This document shows positions 7,942 through 16,433 of a DNA stretch of 29,471 nt, piece after piece. The notes below the pieces were generated by a model, which made no database searches, had not been told where the DNA came from, and saw only the letters and a list, made by a program, of their open reading frames with translations. Within the stretch, counting starts at the first letter, position 1, and every line of letters begins with the position of its first letter. The position numbers were made by a program, and so were the translations under genes. Source of the DNA: a bacterium (GTDB taxonomy: Bacteria > Latescibacterota > Latescibacteria > Latescibacterales > Latescibacteraceae); contig JAJFUH010000114.1 of assembly GCA_021372535.1 (NCBI GenBank), forward strand, positions 1 to 29,471, in the 5' to 3' direction.

Positions 7942-9177
7942 TTATATGAAATCCGAAAACCACTTTTTTATTCCTGTCACAAACCGGTTCATGGAACCGG
8001 GTTTATTGAAATCCTTAACCGTATCTCCGCTTGCCGCCTGCATACCATAGATAACCAATCCGAGCACGGTAGCATATGCCGGATTGTTGATAATATCGGT
8101 GATACCGCTGAATCCTTTGGGATACCCGACCTTTGCAGGCATATCGAATACCTGTTCCGCGAGTTCGGCGGTGCCCCGAAGGAGCGATGCTCCGCCGGTC
8201 AGCACGATTCCGGCACCGAGCAGGCTGGTATATTCATTGTTTTCAATTTCCTTTTTCGCCAGGGTAAAGAGCTCTTCCATACGGGGCTCGATAATAGTCC
8301 CGATAATATCGAGCGACACCATCCGCGGTTCCCGTCCGCCTGTGCCGGGGACATCAAAGGTTACATTTTTCGGAATCATGGATTTCAGAGCATATCCCTG
8401 CTCGATTTTGATCGCTTCGGCGTTTTCTACCGGCGTCCTCAGACCTATCGCGATATCCTGTGTGACGTTCTTGCCTCCTATCCCGATAACCGATGTATAT
8501 CGTATGGCATCCTCGTGGAAAACAGCCAGGTCGGTCGTTCCGCCGCCGATATCAAGAACGGCGCATCCCAGTTCCCTCTCGTCGCTGGTCAGCACGGCAT
8601 AAGCACTGGCGAGCGGTTCGAGTACGAGCTCGTGCACTTCGATACCCGCGCGGTTCACGCATTTCACCACATTCTGTATCGATGTCATCATCCCGGTGAC
8701 AATGTGTACTTCCGCTTCGAGACGGACACCGGAGATGTCGAGCGGATTCCTGATGCCGTCCTGGTTGTCGACGATATACTCCTGGGGAATGATATGGATA
8801 ATCTCGCGGTCTTCGGGAAGTCTGATCGCCCGGGCCGCATCGATGACACGCTCGATGTCTTTTTCGGTAATGGTATGATCGGGCCGCGATACCGCAATAA
8901 CCCCGCGTGAATTGAGCGACTTGATATGGTCGCCCGCAATCCCCACATAGGCATCCCGTACCTCTACACCTGCCATAAGCTCGGCATCGTTGACCGATTT
9001 TGTGATACCTTCCACGGTTTTCTCGAGATTTATCACGACTCCCCGTTTGAGACCCTCGCACGAGCTCGTCCCGACGCCGATGATAGTCGGCTTGCCATCA
9101 TCCTCATACCGGGCGATAACCGTGGCGATCTTGGTGGTCCCGATGTCAAGCCCCACTATTATATTCTCTTTGCTCAT
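7942..9177 (-). CDS. ftsA: Cell division protein FtsA
   Basis: FtsA is an actin-like ATPase that tethers FtsZ to the membrane and recruits later divisome proteins. The 411-residue product shows the phosphate-1 motif GLDIGTTKIATVIA near the N-terminus, the SHS2 (1C) subdomain, phosphate-2 LDIGGGTTDLAVF and the adenosine motif GIVLTGGASLLRG. The amphipathic C-terminal anchor is RFVTGIKKWFSDFI. The start is the ATG at 9177 (MSKENI), seven bases after AGGAG. A longer frame from 9225 would overlap ftsQ by 29 bp and adds 16 residues not typical of FtsA. The gene follows ftsQ by 19 bp and precedes ftsZ by 21 bp. Confidence 0.96.
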   Translation of the reverse strand: MSKENIIVGLDIGTTKIATVIARYEDDGKPTIIGVGTSSCEGLKRGVVINLEKTVEGITKSVNDAELMAGVEVRDAYVGIAGDHIKSLNSRGVIAVSRPDHTITEKDIERVIDAARAIRLPEDREIIHIIPQEYIVDNQDGIRNPLDISGVRLEAEVHIVTGMMTSIQNVVKCVNRAGIEVHELVLEPLASAYAVLTSDERELGCAVLDIGGGTTDLAVFHEDAIRYTSVIGIGGKNVTQDIAIGLRTPVENAEAIKIEQGYALKSMIPKNVTFDVPGTGGREPRMVSLDIIGTIIEPRMEELFTLAKKEIENNEYTSLLGAGIVLTGGASLLRGTAELAEQVFDMPAKVGYPKGFSGITDIINNPAYATVLGLVIYGMQAASGDTVKDFNKPGSMNRFVTGIKKWFSDFI

Positions 9178-9196
9178 TTCAAGCTCCTGAACTCGT

Positions 9197-10042
9197 TCAT
9201 TTTCTGACAATAACTTTTTCGCCAAAGCGAAGGTCTACAGCTTTAGCGTCGTTCCTGCGCCAGGTCACTTCATTGATCACTTTTTCAAGGTTCGGAATCT
9301 TCTGTTTCCAGTCGCGATCTCCGATGATGACCTGCAATCCATTGTCGACGAGGCTGATACCCATATCCGCCGTGTTCGACACATCAACTTCAGAAATCCT
9401 CGCATATACGGCAGGCGCATCTTTCGATATCCGGTCGAGCATCTTCAAACCGGTCAGAAGCCGTGATTTCACCGTTGAGTCCGAGAGCGACGTAACCGAC
9501 TTGATACCTGTAACAATCGGCAGCGTCTCCACCATATCGGCCCCGATATGGGGAAGAGGAACGCCATCTTTATCGACGCCGACAAGGGTATTCATGTTCA
9601 ACAGCGCGACAGGTTTCCTTTCCCGAACCTCGATGACGATTGTATTGGGCAGTCTCCTGTAAACAATGATATTCTCTGTGGTAAACGCTGTTTTAAGCGA
9701 TTGTGAAATATTCTCAAGGTCGAGGGCAAATATATTTGTTCCGGTCTCGATACCGGCGGTTGTCATGAGCTTTTCGGAATCGAGATACTGCGCGCCTTTA
9801 ATTTTCACATCCCTGATATTGAATACCGGATACGACGCAATCATGCGAACAACCGGAATCCCTGCAAACCAGAAAACCGCACATAGAACGGCGCATCCGG
9901 CAAGGAAACGGACAATACCGCCGCCGAAACCTCCTGATCCGCCCCCGGACCTGTGCGAGCCGGGAGATTTTCGCCTCGAAGCAACCTGTCTCTGTTTCCA
10001 CTTCGGGCTGTTGTTTATTTTTTCGGACGTTCTTTTTTTCAT
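9197..10042 (-). CDS. ftsQ: Cell division protein FtsQ (POTRA domain)
   Basis: FtsQ is a bitopic inner-membrane protein linking the cytoplasmic ring to FtsW/FtsI through FtsL and FtsB. The 281 residues hold a basic, Gly/Ser-rich cytoplasmic tail (1-42), one membrane span (about 43-64) and a POTRA domain (about 74-143) beginning FNIRDVKIKGAQYL and containing the conserved RRLPNTIVIEVRERKPVALL. The beta domain continues to the C-terminus. The Gly-rich stretch before the span (GGGSGGFGGG) is unusual but fits a flexible tail. It lies 11 bp after murC and 19 bp before ftsA. In many genomes murB and ddl lie between murC and ftsQ; neither is here. Confidence 0.93.
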   Translation of the reverse strand: MKKRTSEKINNSPKWKQRQVASRRKSPGSHRSGGGSGGFGGGIVRFLAGCAVLCAVFWFAGIPVVRMIASYPVFNIRDVKIKGAQYLDSEKLMTTAGIETGTNIFALDLENISQSLKTAFTTENIIVYRRLPNTIVIEVRERKPVALLNMNTLVGVDKDGVPLPHIGADMVETLPIVTGIKSVTSLSDSTVKSRLLTGLKMLDRISKDAPAVYARISEVDVSNTADMGISLVDNGLQVIIGDRDWKQKIPNLEKVINEVTWRRNDAKAVDLRFGEKVIVRK

Positions 10043-10053
10043 GGCTTTCTTTA

Positions 10054-11469
10054 TTATGTTTTATCCGTAGTGTTGGTACAACCGTCTTCTTTCAGCATTC
10101 CGAGCAATTCCGTTCCGACACGGTATATATCCCCTGCACCGTAGGTGATAACCATGTCGCCGTCACGGACAATCTTTTTCACCGCACGGGCAACCTTATC
10201 CCGGTTTTCGATATATGTCACATTCCGGTGCCCGGCGGCCTGTGCAGCATCCGAAACAAGCTTTCCGGTTATCCCTTCGATCGGTTCCTCGCGCGCGGGG
10301 TACACATCGGTTACAACGAGCACATCGGAATTCATGAAAGCCCGCCCGAATTCCTCGTGAAAATCACGGGTTCGTGAATAAAGATGCGGCTGAAAGACCG
10401 CGACGACGCGCCGGTCAAATCCGGCCCGGACACCCTTGAGGCTCGCAATGATCTCGGAGGGGTGATGGGCGAAATCATCGACAACCATAACGCCGCATTC
10501 CTCCCCTTTTATTTCAAACCGGCGCTCGACCGTCCTGAACTCTCCAAGCGCCCCGGAAATGGTTTCAAACGGCAGCCCCATCTCGATTCCGACAGCGACA
10601 GCGGCAAGGGCGTTCCTGATATTATGAACTCCCGGAATGCCGAGGGAGATGTTCCCCAGGCACGATCCCCGCGAGAGAACATCGAACGATGTATTCACTC
10701 CCCTGAACACCACATTTTCGGCCCGGACATCTGCCTGTCGGGATATACCATACGAGACCATCCTCCTTGTCACGTCGGGTATGATACCCTGAACGCCGCT
10801 GTCGTCGATGCAGAGTATTACCGAGCCATAAAACGGCACTTTGTTGACAAATTCGAGAAACGCGGCGCTTATATCATCCATATCCTGGTAACAGTCGAGA
10901 TGCTCGAGATCGATATTCGTAACCACGGCAATGACCGGCGTGAGCTTGAGAAACGTCCTGTCGTACTCGTCCGCTTCGAGAACAAGGTAATGTGACTGCC
11001 CGATTTTCGCGCCGCCGCCGTATCCGGCCACCCGTCCCCCCACGATAATGGTGGGATCGATGTTTCCTTTGGTAAGCACCAGCCCCGTCATGGACGTCGT
11101 GGTCGTCTTGCCGTGTGTCCCGGCAATACAGATACCGTATTTCATGCGCATGAGTTCGGCGAGCATCTCCGGTCTTCCGATGACGGGGATTTTACGCTCG
11201 CGGGCGGCTATAATTTCATGATTGGTCTGCCTGACAGCGGAGGAATACACGACAACGTCTCTCCCATCCACATTTTCGGCCTTGTGTCCTATAAATATGC
11301 GGGCGCCGAGGGATTCAAGCCGATCGGTTACCGGCGTTTTGCGAAGGTCCGATCCTGTCACGGTGAAACCGAGGTTCACAAGGATTTCCGCAATACCGCT
11401 CATACCCGAACCGCCGATTCCGATAAGGTGTATATTCCTGACGCGCTGTGTCAGTGGTCCAAGAAGCAT
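10054..11469 (-). CDS. murC: UDP-N-acetylmuramate--L-alanine ligase
   Basis: MurC is the cytosolic ATP-dependent ligase that adds L-Ala to UDP-MurNAc. The 471-residue protein has the N-terminal Rossmann domain (IHLIGIGGSGMSGIAEIL, 13-30), the central P-loop GTHGKTTTT (117-125), the EADEYDRTFL and NIDLEHLDCY stretches of the active site, and the C-terminal domain with RRFEIKG, VDDFAHHP and FQPHLYSRT. The length is normal. The ATG at 11469 has GGAG five bases upstream and lies 18 bp after the murG stop. The order murG-murC-ftsQ is the common dcw order. Confidence 0.97.
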   Translation of the reverse strand: MLLGPLTQRVRNIHLIGIGGSGMSGIAEILVNLGFTVTGSDLRKTPVTDRLESLGARIFIGHKAENVDGRDVVVYSSAVRQTNHEIIAARERKIPVIGRPEMLAELMRMKYGICIAGTHGKTTTTSMTGLVLTKGNIDPTIIVGGRVAGYGGGAKIGQSHYLVLEADEYDRTFLKLTPVIAVVTNIDLEHLDCYQDMDDISAAFLEFVNKVPFYGSVILCIDDSGVQGIIPDVTRRMVSYGISRQADVRAENVVFRGVNTSFDVLSRGSCLGNISLGIPGVHNIRNALAAVAVGIEMGLPFETISGALGEFRTVERRFEIKGEECGVMVVDDFAHHPSEIIASLKGVRAGFDRRVVAVFQPHLYSRTRDFHEEFGRAFMNSDVLVVTDVYPAREEPIEGITGKLVSDAAQAAGHRNVTYIENRDKVARAVKKIVRDGDMVITYGAGDIYRVGTELLGMLKEDGCTNTTDKT

Positions 11470-11487
11470 GAATACTCCGATCTGCCG

Positions 11488-12582
11488 TTAATTACTTCCA
11501 TACCGCTCAATGATTATTCCTGCGATATCGCCCGCCGCATCCTTTTTCCCGAATTTTTTCGATGCTTCCGACATTGCCCCGAGACGCTCCCCGGACATCA
11601 CAATTCCGAGAATCTCCTGCGCGAGCACCTGTGACGTGAGGTCGCGTTCGAGGATCATGGACGCCGCGCCGGCCCGGACAAGCGCACGGGCATTGTGCTC
11701 CTGATGGTTCGCCGCAGCGGTCGGGAGCGGAATAAAAAGCGCCGGAATACCGCACGCCGTAATCTCCGCTATGCTCATCGCCCCGGCGCGGGCAACCACG
11801 AGGTCAGCGGCTGCATATGCCTGTTCCATGGTGTCGATATAGGCCAGAACCCTGATTCTTCCCCCGGAACGGCCATCGTAATCTGAATATATCTCATGTC
11901 CCAGATCGCCGGTCTGCCAGATTACCTGAATATCACGGTCGGCGAGCGAATCAACTATCTCCGAAAATGCCCTGTTGATTGCACGGGAACCCTGACTTCC
12001 GCCGAAAACAAGGACAGTTTTTTTGGAGGGATCGAGACCGAAAAACCGCGCTGAATTTTCACGCTGTGCGACATCGATACCCTTCCGAACCGGATTACCC
12101 GTGACAACTGTCTCTGCTTTTCCGTTGAAAGAGGGAACCGCATCTTCAAAACCGAGAAACACGATGTCTGCAAATCTCGCCAGTTTGCGGTTGGTAACTC
12201 CCGGAAATGAATTCTGCTCCTGAATGACAAAGGGGATGCCCAGGCTCCATGCGGCAATCATCGGCGGCCCTGAAACATATCCTCCGGTGGCCATGACCAC
12301 GGTAGGCCTGAAGGCGCGGAGAAGCCTGCGCGACCTCAGAATCGAAACGCCCAGTTTCCATGCGAAACCTGCCAGAGCAGGGGAAAGTTTTCTCGGCATG
12401 CCCATGACCGGCAGGCCCTCGAACGGGTAGCCCCAGCGGGCGACGATCCTGCGTTCATTGCCCTTTGTTCCGCCCACGAAGAGAACCTCGGTGCCGGGCT
12501 GCCTTTGGAGTATCTCCTCGGCAACCGCAAGAGCGGGATATACATGGCCGCCTGTTCCGCCGCCGGCAAACATGATTCTCAC
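11488..12582 (-). CDS. murG: UDP-GlcNAc:undecaprenyl-PP-MurNAc-pentapeptide GlcNAc transferase
   Basis: MurG is a membrane-associated GT28 glycosyltransferase that turns lipid I into lipid II on the inner face of the membrane. The 364 residues include the N-terminal loop GGGTGGHVYPALA (7-19), GGYVSGPP, the second-domain glycine loop VFGGSQGSRAIN, and the UDP-GlcNAc site ARAGAMSIAEITACGIPALFIPLPTAA (given here in part). The start is GTG at 12582, supported by GGAGGG eight bases upstream and a GTGA overlap with the ftsW stop; the next Met, at residue 4, would cut into the conserved start of the fold. The overlap suggests coupled translation with FtsW. Confidence 0.97.
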   Translation of the reverse strand: MRIMFAGGGTGGHVYPALAVAEEILQRQPGTEVLFVGGTKGNERRIVARWGYPFEGLPVMGMPRKLSPALAGFAWKLGVSILRSRRLLRAFRPTVVMATGGYVSGPPMIAAWSLGIPFVIQEQNSFPGVTNRKLARFADIVFLGFEDAVPSFNGKAETVVTGNPVRKGIDVAQRENSARFFGLDPSKKTVLVFGGSQGSRAINRAFSEIVDSLADRDIQVIWQTGDLGHEIYSDYDGRSGGRIRVLAYIDTMEQAYAAADLVVARAGAMSIAEITACGIPALFIPLPTAAANHQEHNARALVRAGAASMILERDLTSQVLAQEILGIVMSGERLGAMSEASKKFGKKDAAGDIAGIIIERYGSN

Positions 12583-13724
12583 GATACCACCCTCCTGTGG
12601 AGGCGGATGCCGAATTCGTAGGACAAACGCCGTTCGTAACTCCCCTGTTTGGAGATGTTGAGAAGAATCCCCGTGGCGCAGAACAGGAGAAGCAGAGACG
12701 AGCCGCCGTACGAAATGAACGGCAGCGTCATTCCGGTTGTCGGCAGAACCGCCGTGGCGACGCCGATATTGATAAACGCCTGAAAACCGACCATCATCGA
12801 AAGCCCGGAGGCAAGGAGAAACCCGAACATATCAGGAGCCTGTGAGGCAATTTTCAGGCCGCGGTACACAACGAGCAGTAACAGGCCGAGAATTGCGATG
12901 GTTCCTATGAAACCGAGCTCTTCAGCAAGAATCGAAAATACGAAATCGGTATGACTTTCGGGAAGAAACAGATACTTGAGCCTGCTGTTCCCAAGGCCGA
13001 GGCCAACCAATCCCCCGCTCCCGATACCGATGATGGACTGATGTATCTGGTACCCGGCTTCGGAAGTGAAATCGGGGTGGATAAACGTTTCCCATCGCTG
13101 TTTCATGTACGGCACAGTGCTGACAATAAAGATGAGGGAAGCGAAAGCCGGGGCTGAGATGAGCATCAGATGGAGTAGCTTCGCCCTGCCGATGAACAGA
13201 ACATATAAACCGGTCACGAGGATAAGCCCGGCCATGCCCAGATCGGGTTCAAGCACGACAAGTATGAACGTGGTGCCGATTATCGCAAGCAGCGGGAGAA
13301 AACCCTTCACGAATTCGCGCACCCGTTCGCCCATTCCGGCTATGGTTGCGCTGAGATACATCAAAAGGAATATTTTCATGAATTCGGACGGCTGAAAAAC
13401 GAGCGGCCCAAGCCGCAGCCAGCGGTGAACATGTTTCCCGGTCGCATACTTCTGTATCAGGAGAACGATAAGTGTGAAAAATCCCACGGCCAGAAGTATC
13501 GGGGCGATTTTCATATAACCGCGGTAATTGATCTTTGTCAGGAACATCATCATAACAAGCCCGAGCACAAGCCGGAATGCCTGTTTTTTAAAGAAAAAGG
13601 CTCCGCTGCCGGTTCGTTCCATCCCGAGATACATGCTCGAACTGTACACCATGACGAGCCCGAATGCGGCAAGAATCAATACCGATGTGAGAAGCCAGAC
13701 ATCAACACCATGATTATCGTTCAT
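12579..13724 (-). CDS. ftsW: SEDS peptidoglycan polymerase FtsW
   Basis: FtsW polymerises lipid II into septal glycan strands together with FtsI. The 381-residue polytopic protein has about ten hydrophobic spans, beginning VWLLTSVLILAAFGLVMVYSSS. Motifs of the SEDS family are visible: LGPLVFQPSEFMKI, LEPDLGMAG in the extracytoplasmic loop, GLGNSRLKYLFLPESHTDFVF (the conserved Asp lies in HTDF) and LPFISYGGSSLL near the end. The ATG is preceded by GGAG about six bases upstream. It lies 89 bp after the small membrane ORF and overlaps murG by four bases. RodA is similar, but the dcw context decides for FtsW. Confidence 0.96.
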   Translation of the reverse strand: MNDNHGVDVWLLTSVLILAAFGLVMVYSSSMYLGMERTGSGAFFFKKQAFRLVLGLVMMMFLTKINYRGYMKIAPILLAVGFFTLIVLLIQKYATGKHVHRWLRLGPLVFQPSEFMKIFLLMYLSATIAGMGERVREFVKGFLPLLAIIGTTFILVVLEPDLGMAGLILVTGLYVLFIGRAKLLHLMLISAPAFASLIFIVSTVPYMKQRWETFIHPDFTSEAGYQIHQSIIGIGSGGLVGLGLGNSRLKYLFLPESHTDFVFSILAEELGFIGTIAILGLLLLVVYRGLKIASQAPDMFGFLLASGLSMMVGFQAFINIGVATAVLPTTGMTLPFISYGGSSLLLLFCATGILLNISKQGSYERRLSYEFGIRLHRRVVS

Positions 13725-13813
13725 AAATACTCCGTACCAGCCGCATAACGTTCGATTTTTTCACACGAAACTGCTGACACATGCCAGAGATCAGAATTAT
13801 TCTTTCAAATAGA

Positions 13814-13939
13814 CTATGATTTTGCAACCGCAATTATCGCCATGATAATACCGGCGATATAGAACATTACGAGACCGACTCCCGTAACCATCAAAAGAAC
13901 ATTGAGCGCCCAGGAGCCCACGTTCCTGGCAATTTTCAT
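13814..13939 (-). CDS. Small single-span membrane protein in the murD position (41 aa, hypothetical)
   Basis: A 41-residue ORF lies 13 bp after the mraY stop and 89 bp before ftsW, where murD normally sits. Its ATG at 13939 has GGAG six to seven bases upstream, as good as its neighbours' sites. The start MKIARNVGSWALNV is followed by a hydrophobic stretch (about residues 10-38, with VTGVGLVMFYIAGIIMAI) and a terminal KS, consistent with one membrane helix with a positively charged N-terminal end. No family is recognised. Strand, spacing and Shine-Dalgarno site argue that it is translated with the cluster. A role at the division membrane is only suggested by position. It could also be a chance ORF, though strong hydrophobicity over its full length makes that less likely. 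Confidence 0.6.
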   Translation of the reverse strand: MKIARNVGSWALNVLLMVTGVGLVMFYIAGIIMAIIAVAKS

Positions 13940-13952
13940 GGTACTCTCCATG

Positions 13953-15044
13953 TTATCGTATCTTAAACGTGGTCAAGGCAATGACCGCAAGAAAAAAACC
14001 GATGATCCAGAATCGCACGACGACCGTTTCCTCGGCCCAGCCAAGGAGCTCGAAATGGTGGTGCAGAGGCGCCATTTTAAATACCCGCTTGCCCCGAAGC
14101 TTGAACGAAGCAACCTGGATAATGACCGAAAGCACCTCTAATACAAAAACTCCGCCGACGAAAATAAGCAGGATTTCTGTTTTACTCATGACAGCCATTG
14201 CCCCGAGCGCTCCCCCGAGCGACAGCGCCCCGGTATCGCCCATGAAAACCTTCGCCGGGTGAAAGTTAAACCACAGAAAACCGAGAGAAGCGCCCACTAT
14301 GGAAAGGCTGAATATGGTCAGCTCTCCGCATCCGGGTATATAGAAAACATTCAGATAATCCGCCGTGGTGACACGGCCGAGCACATAACAGATTATCGCG
14401 TATGTTCCGGCGGCGATGGCGACAAGCCCGATGGCGAGTCCATCGAGACCGTCGCTCAGATTCACCGCATTCGAGGTTGCTGTAATCACAAGAATCACCA
14501 TCGGAATGTATATATACCATGCAGAGTAATTGAACGCATAGTTCTTGAGGAACGGTATCATGGTCATCAACTGGTGCTGATCGCCGGAGTCGAAGAAATA
14601 AAGAGAGCTTCCGACAATACATCCTAGTGCAATCTGCCCGATAAGTTTATATTTCGCTACGAGCCCTTTACGCATTTTACGCTTTGCTTTGAGATAATCG
14701 TCCAAAAATCCGACCGCGCCCATCCAGACTGTCGAGAAAACGGCAAGGAGCACATATATGTTATCAAGCCTCGACCAGAGCAGAGTGGGGACAATAACTC
14801 CCGCGAGGACAATGATTCCGCCCATCGTAACCGTTCCCTCCTTGGCCAGATGGGTCTGGGGACCATCGCTCCGGATTTTTTCATGAACCTGCCATCTGCG
14901 GAGCCATCTGATTATTCGCGGGCCGAAAACAAAAGCCACCAGCAGCGCCGTTATCATTGCATAGCCGGCGCGAAAGGTGATATAGTTGAAAATATTCAGC
15001 GCCGTAAAGTGAGGTATCAGCGGTACGAGCAGATGATAAAACAT
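13953..15044 (-). CDS. mraY: Phospho-MurNAc-pentapeptide transferase
   Basis: MraY moves phospho-MurNAc-pentapeptide from UDP onto undecaprenyl phosphate, forming lipid I in the inner membrane. The 363-residue polytopic protein has the usual ten-span pattern and all three signature regions: KEGTVTMGGIIV followed by VGFLDDYLK (Asp115, Asp116), NAVNLSDGLDGLA (192-204) and FMGDTGALSLGG with MAPLHHHFELLGW near the C-terminus. The start ATG follows AGAGGA by about six bases, and the gene begins 12 bp after murF. In most genomes murD comes next; here a 41-residue ORF does. Confidence 0.98.
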   Translation of the reverse strand: MFYHLLVPLIPHFTALNIFNYITFRAGYAMITALLVAFVFGPRIIRWLRRWQVHEKIRSDGPQTHLAKEGTVTMGGIIVLAGVIVPTLLWSRLDNIYVLLAVFSTVWMGAVGFLDDYLKAKRKMRKGLVAKYKLIGQIALGCIVGSSLYFFDSGDQHQLMTMIPFLKNYAFNYSAWYIYIPMVILVITATSNAVNLSDGLDGLAIGLVAIAAGTYAIICYVLGRVTTADYLNVFYIPGCGELTIFSLSIVGASLGFLWFNFHPAKVFMGDTGALSLGGALGAMAVMSKTEILLIFVGGVFVLEVLSVIIQVASFKLRGKRVFKMAPLHHHFELLGWAEETVVVRFWIIGFFLAVIALTTFKIR

Positions 15045-15056
15045 AGAATTTCCTCT

Positions 15057-16433
15057 TTATAAACCCGCCACGATTTTTTCCATTCCGAGCGCCCGGGAAC
15101 CCTTGACAAAAACAACATCACCCTGACATGCGATCTGTCTGATAAACCCGAGAGCATCTTCAGGATTTTCGAAATTCATTATCCTGTCGGGATTCATTCC
15201 CGCATATAACGCACCCGAAGCATACAGTCCGGCCGATTTTCCGACAAGACACAGGTACGCAATTCCAAGCGATCCGAAAAGAGTTCCGATTTCACGGTGC
15301 GATGATGTGGATAACGTTCCAAGCTCGAGCATATCCCCCAATACTGCGATTTTTTTACCGCCGCCGGATATTTCCGTATTGGTAAGTACCTCGGCGGCGG
15401 CTCTCATTGAAAGGGGGTTTGCGTTATATGAATCATTGATGATGTGTATGCCGCCCCGCTCGATGCGTTCCATTCTCATGGCAGGCGCACCGACTGTTTC
15501 AAGTGCATGAGCGGCTTCCTGCTTTCCGGTGCCCATGACTCTTCCGACGGCATAGGCGGCAAGAGCGTTATATACATTATGGGAACCGGGTATTAACAGC
15601 TTGACTGTATTTCCCTCGATCTCGAACGCAGCACAGCCATCCTTCTCAATAACCACATGCCGGGCGCGAAAGTCACCCTGCGTCTTGATGCCGAACCGGA
15701 CAATCCGCGCCCTGCATCGCGGCAGGCGTGCCTCAATAAGCGCATCGTCACCATTGACTATAGCTGTTCCCTTCTCGTTGATCGATTCCAGAATTTCCGC
15801 CTTTGCATCCGCAATGGCATCCATATCCCTGAAAAATTCCATATGCGCCGGCCCCACGTTCAACAGGACAACGATATCGGGCCGTGCGATTCCGGCAAGG
15901 TACATTATTTCACCGGGGGCGCTCATGCCCATCTCGAACACTGCGCATTTATGATCCCGGCCGAGGCCGAACACAGAAAGCGGAAGGCCGATCTGGTTAT
16001 TGTAATTCCCCCGTGTCGCATGAACGGTAAAACGGCTTTCGAGCACGGCACGCATCAGCTCTTTGGCGGTGGTCTTACCGCTTGTCCCGGTTATTCCTAT
16101 CACTTTCCCGGTAAACATCGAACGATATTCACGGGCGGCGCTTCCGAGAGCTTTGACCGTATCCCCAACGAAAGCAACGGGCACCCGAGCAGGGATTTTT
16201 TCACGGGATGCCGCATTAACCACTGACAGGACTGCTCCCGCTTTGTCTGCCCTGTCAACATAATCGGCGCCATCGAACCGCTCACCCCGTACCGCGAAAA
16301 ACACATCGCCTTTCAGCAGCGACCGGGTATCGGTGGATACACCTGTGACATCCTTACCGAGCAGAGCCCTGTCAATCCGTTCCGCAGTTGTGCCAATGCT
16401 TCCGAGAAGCCTTTCCAGCGTATAACCTTTCAT
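15057..16433 (-). CDS. murF: UDP-MurNAc-tripeptide--D-Ala-D-Ala ligase
   Basis: MurF is the cytosolic Mur ligase that adds the D-Ala-D-Ala dipeptide, completing the UDP-MurNAc-pentapeptide. The 458 residues show the N-terminal uridine-binding domain (GVSTDTRSLLKGDVFFAVRG), the P-loop GITGTSGKTT (113-122), TRGNYNNQIGLPLS, NVGPAHMEFF in the central domain and INDSYNANPLSMRAA in the C-terminal domain. All are MurF-specific rather than MurE-specific. Its ATG shares an ATGA overlap with the murE stop, implying coupled translation. The ligase that makes D-Ala-D-Ala (ddl) is not in the window. Confidence 0.97.
   Translation of the reverse strand: MKGYTLERLLGSIGTTAERIDRALLGKDVTGVSTDTRSLLKGDVFFAVRGERFDGADYVDRADKAGAVLSVVNAASREKIPARVPVAFVGDTVKALGSAAREYRSMFTGKVIGITGTSGKTTAKELMRAVLESRFTVHATRGNYNNQIGLPLSVFGLGRDHKCAVFEMGMSAPGEIMYLAGIARPDIVVLLNVGPAHMEFFRDMDAIADAKAEILESINEKGTAIVNGDDALIEARLPRCRARIVRFGIKTQGDFRARHVVIEKDGCAAFEIEGNTVKLLIPGSHNVYNALAAYAVGRVMGTGKQEAAHALETVGAPAMRMERIERGGIHIINDSYNANPLSMRAAAEVLTNTEISGGGKKIAVLGDMLELGTLSTSSHREIGTLFGSLGIAYLCLVGKSAGLYASGALYAGMNPDRIMNFENPEDALGFIRQIACQGDVVFVKGSRALGMEKIVAGL

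Noticed and set aside
9178-9225. N-terminal extension of FtsA by 16 residues
   Set aside because: The extension overlaps ftsQ, and the inner ATG at 9177 has a good AGGAG site and gives the standard FtsA start.
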